From NCBI GenBank assembly GCA_030549495.1, contig JAUIRK010001040.1, positions 434,001-498,000 on the forward strand: 64,000 nucleotides of DNA, read 5' to 3'. The translations under genes and the position numbers were made by a program. The notes below the pieces were generated by a model. It had not been told where the DNA came from, made no database searches, and worked only from the letters and a program-made list of their open reading frames with translations. This document shows, in pieces, positions 1 through 14,100 of the stretch (the first letter of the stretch is position 1; each line of letters starts with the position of its first letter). This DNA is from Nectonema munidae (lineage: Eukaryota > Nematomorpha > Nectonematoida > Nectonematidae).

Positions 1-53
1 TAATCGCTATTTAATTCCATAGGAAATTCAGGTTGCCCTGTGTTCCTCTACAG

Positions 54-497
54 CAGTGTTTCCCAAACTTTTCTGATCGTTACCTTTCTTTTCATACATG
101 ATCCTTGTCTATGGCCCCACAATAATCATAGCCGGTGAATACCGTGACTGTCTACTAGTATCTATAACAATTATAATCATAAGATTAATTAAAAAAGGCA
201 TTCTGCTAAAAGGTGTTTCAAGAATAAGCAAAAAAGAAGGAAACGTAGAAAATCCACTGGATGGAAAAAGTTTATTAATCCTACGCTATGTGATTTAATC
301 CAACCTGATAAGTAATAAAAGATTGGTTGGTTGGTTTTGGCATTGTTTGTACGTTTGCGTATCCACAGTTTTCACAGGTGGGATAAGTTCTCTCCACCGG
401 CTATCTACCCGCCAAACTCCTATGGTTTTATTTATGCATAGCCTCAGATTATGGCCCCTTAAATTTTGCTTTATGGCCCACAGTTTGGGAACCAATG
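54..497. mobile_element. Small non-autonomous hAT element 1
   Basis: A 444 bp element with imperfect terminal inverted repeats (left end CAGTGTTTCCCAAAC, right end GTTTGGGAACCAATG). It is flanked on both sides by the same 8 bp, CTCTACAG (46-53 and 498-505). The CA-type ends, a TTCCCAAAC-like terminal repeat and an 8 bp target duplication are hallmarks of hAT transposons. No transposase is encoded; short open frames inside (98-298, 323-580) look like chance. It lies left of the first recognised KMT2E-type exon, probably in an intron. Confidence 0.8.
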
Positions 498-505
498 CTC
501 TACAG

Positions 506-934
506 CATGCTTTCCCAATGTGGTCCATATGGATCCCTATCGGTCCACAAAAAATTCCAGGAGGTCCATGGAGTGTTTAAAACAAGTCTTTTTTGAAGAC
601 AGACTCATATGTTGATGCATTATAATTTGGGGGCAGGTGTGTCAGTAACTTCACAACGTATTAGTATTATTCCTAAATATGCAATGCCTTTGTTTTAGAG
701 GTAAATTTAACACTTAAACACCTTACAATTATCTTACGCCTACGTCATCTTGAACAACCAATATAAATTTTTGTTTATAAAAAACAAGATCAGGGTTTCC
801 TTTCCTACTCGCCAATGTTTCAATTTTAGTAAAATTAAATAAAAACGAGGAATTTTTTTAAATCTTTCTTTGAAAAATTATAAGGCTAAAATTTATTTTG
901 CCGGGTCCACAACAAAAATGTTTGAGAAACCCTG
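506..934. mobile_element. Small non-autonomous hAT element 2
   Basis: A 429 bp element that starts directly after the right-hand CTCTACAG of element 1 and ends before a third CTCTACAG (935-942). The right end, TTTGAGAAACCCTG, is hAT-like and GGTCC-containing segments occur near both ends. The left end (CATGCTTTCCCAATG) is degenerate. The two elements therefore sit back to back and share the middle target copy, as expected if the second inserted into the duplication made by the first. Confidence 0.7.
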
Positions 935-988
935 CTCTACAGAATAACAACGCAAAGAAAGAATAAATATTGTATATTAACTCTTCAA

Positions 989-1307
989 ATTGGAATTGAG
1001 GATATAGAAGTGCATTTAGAAGAGAATAGATTACGTTGGTTTGGTCATGTCGAAAGGATGTCCGAAGGGAACGTTGTAAAGAAGATAAAAGATGAATTGA
1101 TTGATGGAAAGATGAAGAGAGGAAGACCAAAGAAAGCATGGAATGAAGTGATTCACCACGATATAGATAAAAGAAAGCTTTTCGAAGTGATGCTAAATAA
1201 AGAATGAAATGGCGTAGTTGTTACAGGAAACTGGTTGACCCCGACTCTTTGGGAACAATAACCAGGCCTAGAAGGCAAAATGGATGATGATGGTGATGAT
1301 GATGATG
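989..1307 (+). mobile_element. 5'-truncated RTE-like LINE (3' end of ORF2)
   Basis: The frame from about 1010 to 1207 encodes a typical RTE-clade C-terminus: [11 protein letters not shown], then a GRPKKAW motif, then a stop. A (GAT)n tail follows at 1281-1309, as RTE elements often have instead of poly(A). The copy is bracketed by a perfect 15 bp target duplication, ATATTAACTCTTCAA (974-988 and 1308-1322), so the whole insertion is about 320 bp and was 5'-truncated on arrival. The endonuclease and polymerase domains are absent. Confidence 0.85.
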
Positions 1308-1322
1308 ATATTAACTCTTCAA

Positions 1323-1849
1323 TGTCACCTTTAAAAAAGCGCTAAGGAAAATATAATTAAAAAAAATTGTAAAAATTGTTCTGTTTTTTTAATTTTATTT
1401 TCTGTGATGCTTAGTGATGACTTTGAGAGAATTTTGTATAACATCTAACGATATACGGCGAAATTAAATTTTTGAAAATTAATTAGGATAAATGCTATGA
1501 AAGTTTTTTTTATACTGATTTCGATGTAAGTATAGAGAAAGAAAGTTCCAAAAATGCAGAAAACCATGCCTAGATTAGTGTTTTAACCTTAAAAACAAAT
1601 ATATCAAATAAAAATAGTTTTTACTTTTTGATCAGTTAAATGAAAAATTGATAAATCCCGGTAAGCAAATATATCGATTTCAACACTAGAAAAAAGGTCC
1701 ATGAAATCAATATTGACATGAGGCCACCATGTGTGTGAGATTCTATTTCAATATAGCATGTAATCTTATGTCGTTCTTTTATCAAAAATTTTCACTGAAC
1801 TTATTTTATGTACTAAAACATAATTTATATATAATTTTTTTTTCTCTAG
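1323..1849. other. Intron sequence, nothing recognised
   Basis: AT-rich stretch between the RTE copy and the splice acceptor at 1848-1849 (TTTTTTTTCTCTAG). I see no coding or repeat structure. It is presumably the 3' part of the intron that separates the SET-domain exons, left of the window, from the first exon below. Confidence 0.5.
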
Positions 1850-2144
1850 GTTTTTAAATATTTATAAAAGTGATACAAATCAATTCTCAAAGAGGAAGGA
1901 ATGGAATAAAGATCATGACTTGGAAGCCAAGAAGTGCTTCAGGCCGCATGATGATGTCATAAATCCATCTATCACTTCTTCAACATTTTTTTTACTCCAT
2001 GAAAATAAAAATGACAACAACTACGATCCTAATAATAAAGCCCCAATGCATAATAATAATAATAGTAATAATAATAACAATCTTGCTTTCAAGAAAGAAG
2101 ACTTTAAAGACAATATTAAAGAAAATGGCGCCTCATTTAAAATC
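1850..2144 (+). CDS. KMT2E-like exon A
   Basis: The acceptor is TTTCTCTAG and the donor is GTAAGT. The exon starts with one base of a split codon and ends in phase 0. It encodes a basic stretch (SKRKEWNKDHDLEAKK) and then an Asn-rich run from AAT repeats near 2050-2085. This is presumed to be the linker just after the SET domain. Confidence 0.7.
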
Positions 2145-5100
2145 GTAAGTACTTGAAAATAATAGAAACTTTTGAGGTGTTTGTGGACAACTTTTTTAAA
2201 CACGTTATCCAATTATAGTTTTCCGTTGAATCAATTCGGTCTGCACTGTATTTTATACCAAACCTAGGATGTACATTTTTTCACTGGTTGGGGGAAAAAA
2301 TTTCACTGGTTGCTAATAAATTTTATTTTATCTAAATATTTTTCATTGTTTTTTTATATAAATTTGCTATACATATGCACTTTTTGAAGATTTTTTATAT
2401 TTTTTTTATATTTTTTTTATAAAAAAAGAAATGAATGTATAATAACTGCATCGAACGAATTTATTAGGAGAGCGACGCCTTTTTTTGTGGTTCCCTGAGT
2501 AAACCCTCTCCATATTTTAAACACCAACCTTAGAACTTAATGTTCGACTTTTTTAAATGTAGTCATATGGCAATCGATTTTTAACACTATTTTAGGAAAA
2601 AATATCCTTAGCTTATACATTACTAAAATTGACTTGTGTTGCGATAGACTGTTTGTGCATCTTTGCCCAATATTTTATCGATAAATAATGAATTTATAGC
2701 TATTTTATTACAAAAAAAATATTTCATGCTAGTCTTTTGTTTCTAGCTAGACATGTTTAGTCTATTTTATTGGTTTAAAAGCGTGCACCTGCGTAAATTT
2801 TTTTGGCGCGTTAACGTAGTTAGTTTTTTTTCTTTGGTGATTCAAACCTATACTTTCTTAATAAAAAGAACTTGATTAAATTTCTGCAATCTTATATTAC
2901 ATATTTAAAGAGGTATTCTTCTTTTTATCACGGGCGCGTTGAGTAAGCAAACCCTGTGATCTGATTAGTTAAAAATTTTGAATAGTTTTTAATTTTCAAC
3001 CAATCAAATTGACATTTATTGTTTAATATATACGGTAAAACATCTTGGTTTATCAATTTGATTCGTTTCGTTTTTCAAGTAGTTGCTGATCTATAGCAGA
3101 ATTTTTTCGTAAATCGAGATATATGAGTTCCTGCGTATGATATTCTATTTAAATGTAATTGTATTTACTGGCAGAATTCCTCTCTTCTGACTGCGAAAAA
3201 GTGTAAAGTAGATTTCAAAGAGGATGACTACAAAACGGGTGAAGAAAAATCGATGCAATTAAGTTCTAATCAAGTATTCCTTAATGTGAAGGATGAGTGT
3301 GAGTTATTTTTTGAAAAAGTCAGCACTCCTACAAAATCCAAAAGTACTTGTGATACTTCCTGCTCAACTTCTACCAATAATGATAACAACGAAATTGCCA
3401 GTTTTGGCAACTGTCGTAAAAAACGAAACAAGTCTTTTGATAACCCTGAATCCCTCATATCCCTTGAAAGAAGTATTAAATGGCCTCAATTAAAGTCTGG
3501 ACAAAAGGTTAATATTTAATCATCATTTAATATTTTTATTTCATTGTATTTTTCACCATCAGAACGCTACAAACTTTAAAAAATTCATTACTAGGATCCT
3601 CAGAAAATCCTTGTATGTCATTGTAAAAAAGTAGCAAACAATTATATTATGACATATACAGAAATAGTGTGCTTCATTTGCATAGCTTGTAGTCATTTTA
3701 ATTAAATTGAATTGGCACGACCTCATTCCTTCTATGTTTAATTGCCCGTAGAAATATTGTATATTTTATATATTTATAACGTCAATTGACACGGTCAAAT
3801 AAACTATCTAATATTTCTGAAAGAAAAATGATGTTTTCTGAAGAAGTAAAATAAAACTAATTAGATCCATGAATCTAACTAAATATAAAAGATGATTTTA
3901 CATTTGCCATAAAACAAAAGATGTTAAGTGTTATAATTATTATTGAACTAATACGTGTGCCTCTTGTTAAAAAATTTCATTTGTCAATGCAATACATATA
4001 ACGATCCTATACTTGATAAAAAAAATTATTGAACAATTCAACGAAAAAAGAATATTTTCTCTCATACTGAAAATTTTTGGCTTCGAAGCCAGCATTCAAC
4101 TATTTTTGGCATAATTCGAGACAAAAGCTGCAAATTACGTTTTCTTTATCAAAACTTCTCAATAATACCTACACTTTTCTTCTTGGGGTTTAGCTAGATG
4201 TATATCAAGAGAACACGCAGAGATACGTGAAAAGCTAAGAACTGACCTCAGCAGTACTTTTCCTATTAGAGCAACACAATTAGATGAGATTCCGCCTACA
4301 GAGAAGAAACCACGGGTAGAAGAGGAATACAAACTAGAAGGTAGAAGTCATGTGTGATCTGCCCTGTAATGTTTGACAGCTATGAAAAACAAGTCTATCC
4401 ATATTTCAGCTGTATTTTTGCTGCCGCAATAAACTACTCGAAACTAAAGCAATCCATCTTTCCATCGATAACTGAATTCGCTTGTAAACACCTGCACATG
4501 TAAAATAAAGAAAAAAAAAGAACAAAGAGAGGGTTTATGGAAATTGTTTTTTACCATTTAGTATTGTATTTTGAGAATTCCTATCAGTAATTTAGAAATT
4601 TAAATCAAAATTCTAATTAAAAAATTAAGAAAATTAGAATCATTATCTGGAATTGGGGCAATCGTTGTACAGGTACACTACAAATTGACTCCAATGGTTT
4701 GCACAAGGGAAATCATCGTTGTGACTTCCAAAGCGCGATTTCATGTGTCGCAAAATTAGAAATTGTTCTAATCGAAGTTGGTCGAGGATTACTGATTTTA
4801 CCGGACTAGTGATGGTCAATTGTAACTGGTTTCATTGCCAATCATGGTATTGATTTAGATAAATATTAGTTACAGTTAAAGTTTTAATGTTGCTAATATT
4901 GAATTTTTCTCAGTATAAGTACGAAGCATTCAAAATGGTTCTCTTTCTAGACTATTACTCTTATTACATAATGAGTATTCACCATTTGCATTTTTAATTG
5001 TATTGTGTAAAATGCAATGATAATTATAAGACTATTATTGACAGGATATCAATAAAATCAGCTCAAAACTCGCTCAGGAGAATTTCCGTTTCTCAGTGAA

Positions 5101-8100
5101 GCTGAGCTATAACTTGTGTATATTGAATTGACTGAAATGATGAATATATTCATATGTCAATTTGATACGCTCAACTATCACATGTGTATAAGCATCTTTA
5201 AATTTATGGAAAAAGTATTTGTAATTTTGCTTTGGCGATAGAAGTTTAAAATTTGGTAGCGATGCTTGTATTTGAGACTCGAAAATGAGTATTTGAACTT
5301 ACCCTTGTATTAACTCATATGACAGTTATTTCCAAATATCAAACCAAACTTTGATTGAATTATACACCGATAAACTCAATAATAGGGAAGTCTCTCTAAA
5401 TTCTCTGTTATACTCACAAACTTTTTTGAGAACATAATCTCAATTCGCCATAACTGTAAATATTCTTAATTTTTTCAAAATCACGTGTCTATTTCTTTTA
5501 TTCCTTATTTAGTCAAGAGAAGAACGTAAATTAGATGCAGTATTAGCTCAAATACAAAAGATGGAGGAAGAGGTTCATCAGCATACGGGCGCAATCAAGC
5601 ACACTCACACCCTTCCCTCAGCAACAGCATCAACCCCAACGTGCCAACATCAATGTTCCACGCCAGAGTGCAATGCAAACAAAAATTTGGAAAGGAGACG
5701 AGCATCGGCTTCCTCCAACAAACCTTCCATATTTCATAGAAAGCATAAAAGAACAAAGTCAGAACAATCTTTTGATGCAGATGTTATTCCTCATGCTAAT
5801 CATGATCATGATGATGATGCTGTCGATATCAATAACGCCCACAATTCTTTTCCTCACAATCCCAATGTTTCCATGGTATATGCTTAGCTTAGATTTACTT
5901 AGATAGGAGACATTTAATTATGTACACTAGATATCTATACTTGACTTCACTGTTCCCTATTAAATATCGCAAACTCTAATAAAGTTTGTGTCAATGTCAA
6001 AAATGGACTAATATTAAATCTGGAGACTAACTCTAATACTAAAATTAATGCTGATTCTATATTAATCTTAAGCGCGACAATGGGTTCCCAAAAGTTTACA
6101 GATTAAACCATGTCGTACCCCAGAACGAAGACGTGAGGAAGTTTCATCTCGCGGCAGAATTAATTCCAATAATTTCCAATCAATAAACATTTAATCGAGA
6201 TATTTTCGGCACAAATAGTAATGTAATAATAATAATGGTTTGATATACTTTCCATACCTGATTATTAGTAATTAGTTAGATTAGTTTTAAGCGTTTTAAC
6301 CCAAATAAAAGGTGACACCTTTTAAATAAAATCGTCTGCGTTTATCAATGCCTTTTAGTACAAATCTTCTGCTTTACATTAGATATCGTCTGATTATACT
6401 GAACGTAAACGGGTTAAAGTGTTTTTTTTTAATTTTAGCGTTGGCCAAAGTTTTGTACGATTCTTAATTGTCTTATGCGTAAAGTTGGTAATTTATTTTA
6501 CATATTAACGTGTTTGGATTTGGAACTATTCAAAGGTTTAATATGTAACTTTTTTATATATACTCTTAAAAATGAAATCAATCTCGACTGAGGTATTAGA
6601 ATGTACGAATGAAATGAACGATTCCGATTAATCATCCAATCCCATCATTAATTTGAATAGAAAATTCCTAATTATAGAGAAAAAAATTTGACTACTTCAT
6701 TATTTTTTTGCTCCTAAACACAAACTATTTTTTTAATTCCAATTTTTTACACTTGTTACGGAACAGGCTAATAACATCCCACTTAATTGAGGTACATAAA
6801 TGTATACTTGATCAGTTTATATTACCTTTCCCAATATTAATTTATTGTTTTATCTTATATTTGTTCTGGCTTGGAAAAAAAATGTTAGAACACTTTTCAA
6901 TAATTTAATACAAAAACTTGCGTTAACAACTGTCCAACGTCGTTCATAAGATTTTATTCGTTTAGAACAACGTTTCGAGCCCTGAAACAAAGAACGAAAG
7001 CATATTATTTCCTACCCTAACAACTACGCTTCACATGTTGGCTAGCGTGATCAACACCTTCACTTTCACCAACTCTCCAATCGATCTTTCACCAATGAAG
7101 AATAGTCAGTCAACGCCGACAAAAACAGATTCCTTTTTTGTTTCCTCTCTTTCCTGTGCAAAAAAGGTAAAATATTTTGTTAGAGATTTTATCACCTACC
7201 TCTACACTTGTGCATAGTCCGAACACGAAGCAGCATATATTTCCAATCCCCATATGACGCAAAATATATTTGATGATGTAATAGAATCGCTGTTCGAAAT
7301 CAATCGGTAGTCTAAACATAAATTTTATAGTTATATAATGCTTCAAATATATCTTTATTATGCACTTTTTCAGATATCATTTGATATTCACACACATATA
7401 TATTTTTACTTTCCTCTTTTTTTGGAAAAAAAGTATTTAAAAAAAACTTCCTCATTTTCTCTCTCTGACTTAACAAAGGAAACGATTTTTATTATATACT
7501 AATAAGAGTAGTAAGTTATAAAACAAACAAATAGAATGGTGTTTGGTGTTTAAAAAATCGTGAAATTTAGCGTCAAAGTTTGATATCAATAATATGACAT
7601 AATATTATGACAAAGATACTGTTAACAGATGTTGGGTAGTGGGTTAAAGGCGTCTTATAACCTTTTAAAATAAGCCTTAGACGAGGAAACAATATACTAT
7701 ATCAATTCTATTTCATCCTTACGTCGAGAAGTCTTTTCAATGAAGGTTTTATATGCGTAGAGAACAGCGAGAATGAAAGGCTTTTTTTAATGGTATAATC
7801 AACAAATTTTTTCACTTCTTAATAGCGACGCATTTATTTCATTCCCAGTTGTGATAATATTTCGTTTGCTTTGAAGGTCAGTGAGAATCAGTAGGTCGCT
7901 TAAACTTGCAGGATGTCGAGATACGTGCTTCTGTTTTCGTAGAGCGTCGTGAATAGGCTTCTTAGACACGCTGCAACTACATTTTCTAAACACTCACTTA
8001 TAAATATTGCTATTTTTTCTCTATCCTTTGTTCGCTTTAACGTAATTTTTAAAATTATTTTTCTTTCTGCTTGGGCGACTTAATCTCCGTTTTAACCGTT

Positions 8101-11100
8101 TAAAGAACAAAGTCCGCTTCTGCGGACTAAACAAAAATTAAAAGCACGTGTGTTTATAAAGACTTTTTAATACAAGTATTCTGCTTTACAGTAGATATCG
8201 TCTGATTAAGTAATTTGATATAAAATTTTACCACTTTTAGGCATTCTTCATTTTCAAAAATTAATCACCACTGAGTCTTTATATGCATACCTTAAAGCAG
8301 ACAATTTATATTTTATCCGCTACTCTTGTGTCTTACTATGCATGAATACGTTAAAACTAGAATCCTTTGCGTACTCTAAAGATGACGCTGTGATCAAATT
8401 GGGTAAAACTAGAAATATTTTTTCCCAGGAATTTGGAAAAACAGAAGCATAATTTTGAGAAATATGGGGAAAAATGAAATATATATTTATCAGTAAACGC
8501 GACACCATTCTACCAAACATTACTCACTTTAAGCACCCATACATTTAGCATTTCTTGCCTAAAGGCACAATATCTTGCACTACACTTAATTGCGTTAATT
8601 TTTATTTGCTCAGAAGAACTCACAGAGATTTCGATATATTCGCTTTGATCAACTTTTTCAAATCATTTTCTTTTGTCAAATATCAACTTTAATAGTTTGC
8701 ACACTTTCATTTCAAATATTTAATGTTAAAAAGCATTTTTTCATAATATTATAATGTCTATGAAATTGGAATACACAATCCACAAAAAGAACAAAATATA
8801 ACGTTGTTTTACCTAAACGATGCCCCATCTTGAATTTTCGTGGAAAATAAAAAAATATCAACAAGTTCTTATCTGATTGAACAAAACTCTTTTCGTAAGC
8901 GAAGCAAATAATGAATACGAAGGTTTTGGAAGTATTCCGGGTGAACGTTCTTTAACACATTTTGAAGTTTCAAAGTATTTGAGAATAAATTAATTTTGGT
9001 GTTGCCTTGGTAATGAATTAGATACGTATTTTAGAGATGGCTAAAATTAGCTGAAACAGAAAAGTGTTCAAAAAATAACAAAGATTCTGCAGAAGCCATC
9101 ACTTCAAGTTGTAATATGAAAAATTCAATATGTTCCGATAACAACAACAACATTATCACTATCAACTATCCTTCAAAGTTTAACTTTGATTCCACCACAA
9201 ATAACGACGAAAATGAAAACGAAGACACAAATGGTAAGTAAATTTAATTAAAATGTACAGATTTATGAATAAAAAGAGCGGGAATTACTTTTAACGTCAA
9301 TTTTTTGTTTTCCATAGATACTTCCTGGCAAAAGGAGCGTCTGTCTATAGGAGAACTCTATAAGATTTGTTATATTTTTCAAGTCATTAATTTTTTTCTT
9401 ATTTCATCATTGCATATTTTGTGATATAAATGAAATATCTTTACGCGTGTATGTTAATTTTTCGATCACGCTAAACCCCCAAAATATCATAACATCTATC
9501 AAATTACTTTTGGAATATTGACAATTTTTTTCCTTATATTAATACGTATCTTATAAAAGGAATTTGTGTTCTTAACTAAAAAAAGAATTAATGATAATTT
9601 GTTGTTGTTCTACTTTCCTTAAATATTTAATTAGTTATCAGATAAATAACGTAGTCAAAAAAAAATTTTTTATAAAAAAAAGGTTCAAAAATTTGTAAAA
9701 ATGTTTAAAGTTAAACTTATCTTTCAATTTTTTTGTCAAAAGTCATGATAATAAGCATCGATTATAAATGGAAACCATTTTTTAATTAGAATACTTTTTA
9801 ATATATGAAATTTTTTTTAAATTTATTAATTAGTTCAAAAAATGGTTTTCTTTTTTTTTTGTTGATATTTTTAAAACATATGGGTAAGCGAATGATCTAT
9901 ATATTTACGATAAAAATTCGTTTTTTGTTGCACTGAGCATATCTCTATCGAAAAAAGAGGAGGCATGACTGTATATACACCTTTTTTTATATTAAGCGAA
10001 ATTATGTCATATGTGTCAGGGCTTGTGCGAAACAGAATGTTTGATTATATATATATATATATGTGAAGTAGCTAAAGCTCGACTCTATAATATCTATTTT
10101 AATAATATGATTGATAAAAAGTTTATCAAAATTTAAACTCCGTAATGGTTTTAATGGATTAGAAAATGCATAAAAATTTTCTGTTAATTTTTTAAAAACT
10201 ATTTATATTGTTTAAAAATGAAAAATAATATAAAATCTTATATTATAAAGACTCAAGTTTTTTTGTTTGAGTTTCAAAAAAATATGACTTAATTTTTTCA
10301 ACTTGAATAAAAACTATAATACAAAGGTGATAATTTCGAGTCATATGTTTCAATACACAGCCAGAGGGATATTTAAGGGAGGGAGGCATTTAAGTTATAA
10401 ATTCTCCCCCCTCCTCCTGAAAATAAAGTATGAGGTTCCTATATTACTTAGTTTAAATAGTTAATTTTGTAAAAAATATATATATATAATAGATTGGGTT
10501 TGATAGAGATTACTTACTAGAATAATTATCACTTCGATTTAATGATTATACCTTCTCAGCAGTTCCACTCTTGTCACACTTTGATAAGCTAATATGTAAT
10601 GATTTTAGAATCGTTTCCAAACTCATGTCATAGTGAAGAGAAAAAAATGGCTGCCGATTTGTTGATGCGTTTAAAAAATGCTTCCTCATTACCAAGCTCA
10701 CAAAATTCCCTTTCTCAAAATGGCTTGTTTTGTTGTGAAGACAATCAACAAAATCCTTTGAAGAAAAATAACGTCTTGCAAAATGATTTTAAAGATCTCA
10801 TTATAACTCCTATTAAAAAAAGAAAAATTTTTAAAGGTTTTTTTTATAAAAAAATTTTTTTAATTATTATACTTTTAATCTATGTGTATTTTAAAATATA
10901 AATTGGTGCGGTCTTTTAAAAATTTTATTAAAAATGTGTTAAACTATTTCAGGATTTTTTTCGACTATTAGACCTACTTTGTTCTCTGAACTGTTTTATG
11001 TATTTTATTATGTTTTATTATTTATCGCATATTTTAGGATATACAATATTACATTTTTGGCAGAGTATTTATTGCCCAGGCTTAAGACAAAAAATTCCAT

Positions 11101-14100
11101 TATCAAGGCAATTTATGATTGCCGATATTTTTCGAAGTGCAAGCTTCAATGCAAGCTTCATTCGCACAACGTGAAAAGACGCTTCGATAAATATCCCCGC
11201 ACAAATGATTTTGATTTGGTTAATTCTGTGAATGTATCTCTTTGCAAAATCGGAATCTTTGATGATTTCTAAAAAAACAAATCGATAGGGAATCTACTGA
11301 ACTACAATTTATGATAAGACTTGTTTGTCTGTAAATAAAGTTTTCAAATATATTTTTGAGCGTTTTGGCATTTTATAGAAACAGGTCCGTGATTAATATC
11401 AATCAAATTTTTGCCATATTTCTTTTACTCTAAAGCAGTGCTTCTAAAACTTTTTTACCCTCGGGCGCACCGATGAAATAACTAAAAATTTGAGGCCCAC
11501 CATTGAGATTGATATGGAAAAATCGGTCATAAAATTTTAAAATAAAAAACATAAAGAAGTATCATGAAAGAGACTACATTGTGTACTGTACATCTTAATT
11601 TGAAAATGTGCGACTACTGAGATCTTGCGATTTTGTGGATGTTTGGTCTTATTTGGGATAAACAAACTCTATATACATATATAACGTATAAGTAAGTTTG
11701 TCTACTACTACTACTACATATGTTGTCCATTATTTGGTCGTTTTCGCACCCCTTGTTAAGAATCACTTAGCTTTATGGAATCTTAGGGTTCATATGACTG
11801 CCTTTCATGGCGCACCTGGCTTCTCCAAGAGCGCACCAATGCGCCTCGATGAACCGTTTGAGAAGCACTGCTCTAAAGTGAGAAATTTTTTTGCCAAATT
11901 CACGAACACAAAAATTTCTTGAAATTAATTTCCTCTAACTTAATTTCCAGTGTTTTAAGTTTTTTTACATGAAATTTTTACAAGAACTTAAAATCTTTGA
12001 TACATAAAATTAAAAATCACTGTATTTTCGATGTTAAGTGCGTAAGAAGTAAAAATATGAATATTTTAGGCTAAGCATCTAAAAAATGTTTATTCGCGAA
12101 ATTTATTTTACAGTATATTGGAATGCCTTTGTCTAACTTGAGAACATCTCGGAAAGTACACCTCACCAATGAGAGATTGATAGCAAATTCAAAATTTGAA
12201 GCTTTTACTTAAATTTTTTTTGAGAGTTTTACGGCATAGATCCGTCTTCCGAGGTAGTTTAAAATGGTCCGTCTTGCGAGGATTAAATGCATCCTTATCA
12301 TTACTTTATTCTTAATGTATTTATCCTTAGCTTAGTCTACAGGATATATATCCGTGTGCGCAGTTTAGATTCTAAGCATTCAGGGGAATCTTTTGGATTA
12401 GGAATATTGTTCAAGAATTGAATTTTTATTATGTTTTGAGTTCATTGAATACTTTTTTTAAACCTGTGTAATTTTTCATTTTTTTAACTACAGTAATCTT
12501 CCTTTACATGTTTTTTCTCTTTTCCGTTTTATTGATTTTCCATATAACCTCTCCAAAACTGTTTAGCATAAAAAAATTATGCTTACTTTCAATTTTAACC
12601 TTATTTTCTCTTGAACTTTGAAGGCAATACTAAAGTTGGTGAAAATCCAGAGATCGTCAATGGCGATGAAGCAGATGCTTCTTCTCCCTCTTCTTCTTTA
12701 GGAGTACAAATTTCTGAAGAAAAAGTTTCCTTGAATCTCCACACCCTCAAACCAGCTCCTTTTCCCTACTCTCCTACCACCGTTTCTATTTCAACGTAAG
12801 GATAGCGTTATCTTGGGCAACTATTTACGCTACACTCTACAGCAGTGATTCCCGACCCTTTTTACACTTTGAACTTTGGAAACCTTGCCACACCCATACG
12901 AAAAATCCAATGTTTCGGCTATTTTTTAGTTTAAATGCAAAATTTCAATATATTAAAATATTTACATAAATATGACCTAACAAAATAACTATAAAAAGCA
13001 TTAGTAAAAATATTAGAGATATGAAAATAAAACAGAAAGAATTTAACTGTCTTGATAGGCATAGTTAGTTAACTCTAATTTCTTACATTTTTATTTTATT
13101 GCCTAAATTTTGAGAAAATTAATAAAAATATTTTTACTTATTTTTAGTTGAATCACAATTCATAAATCAAACAACGGTGAGAAATTTTTCTAATTTTATT
13201 TAATAATATAAGAGTTCTTAGTTTAAAAGCTAAACTATTTAAACGAATAACCGAGTAATACATGCAATATTGCACTAATAAATGTATTTTAGGTATACCC
13301 TTCAACGATTCTTTCATCACCCATATGTGCCCAGTCACACCGGTTGGGAAGCACTTCTTCACAGTAGCCTACCTAACTTCGTCGTAGTCAACACTTTAAA
13401 AGAGTCCCAACTATTGCCTATCTCTTATCAGTGAAATTTTCTGAAGACAAACTTAATAATTTAAAGCTTCGCGTCCTATTGAAAGTATGCTAAAGGAAAC
13501 CACTTTCTATTGAATTAAAAGTAGTTTTCATTCCCAATATCATGTTTGGATCTTATTTTTCTTTCCTCCCTCAAAACAGAAATTCGCGATATGTATGGTA
13601 AAATCGTGTTTTGGACTGAAAAATTTAAGGCTCGCGCGATGCTCGAATTTATAAGACCAAAATTCCTTAGGTGTCCTGTCTTAACCGCTTTTGTTCAAAC
13701 TTTTTTATGCGTTTATCGGGTTCAAATGAGCATTCTTGAATCTGGTAGTCTTTTAGTTGACTGTACCTTCTTTCTTTTTATCTTCAGCGCCTTTGGCAAA
13801 ATACAACAACTAAAGCAACTGGAAAGCAGAAGAGAAACATTGCTTACTGATCGGCCAACTGACTCAAATGTTTGTGTTAATACCTCAACTGACAGTATTT
13901 CTCCACTCAGCAGTAACGAAAAGAGAAAAAGAAAGGTATTTTTTATTTGTCGCTTTATTTTACCCTCTATGTCGACGTTATCGTCACCCCATAATATATA
14001 TATATTTACTCTCTGGGATTTGAACGAAATCATTTGATTTTATGTTTCAGAGAACACAAAACTAATATTGGGATAAAACAAAGCTAATTTGGTTATGAAA

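Noticed and set aside
295-580. Overlapping open frames on both strands at the left edge
   Set aside because: They lie within the hAT elements at 54-934 and have no recognisable motif.
9319-9400. Possible small exon after TTTTCCATAG, reading DTSWQKERLSIGEL in the right phase
   Set aside because: No donor in the required phase better than a weak GTCTGT, and exons E and F already join in phase without it. Could still be an alternative exon.
12114-12212. Open frame after a splice-like TTTTACAG (YIGMPLSNLRTSRKVHL...) in intron F-G
   Set aside because: The neighbouring exons need a phase-1 start; in that phase it meets a stop after seven codons, and no donor follows.
13546-14037. 163-residue open frame
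   Set aside because: Only 13788-13935 is bounded by matching splice sites; the rest is exon H read through into its introns.
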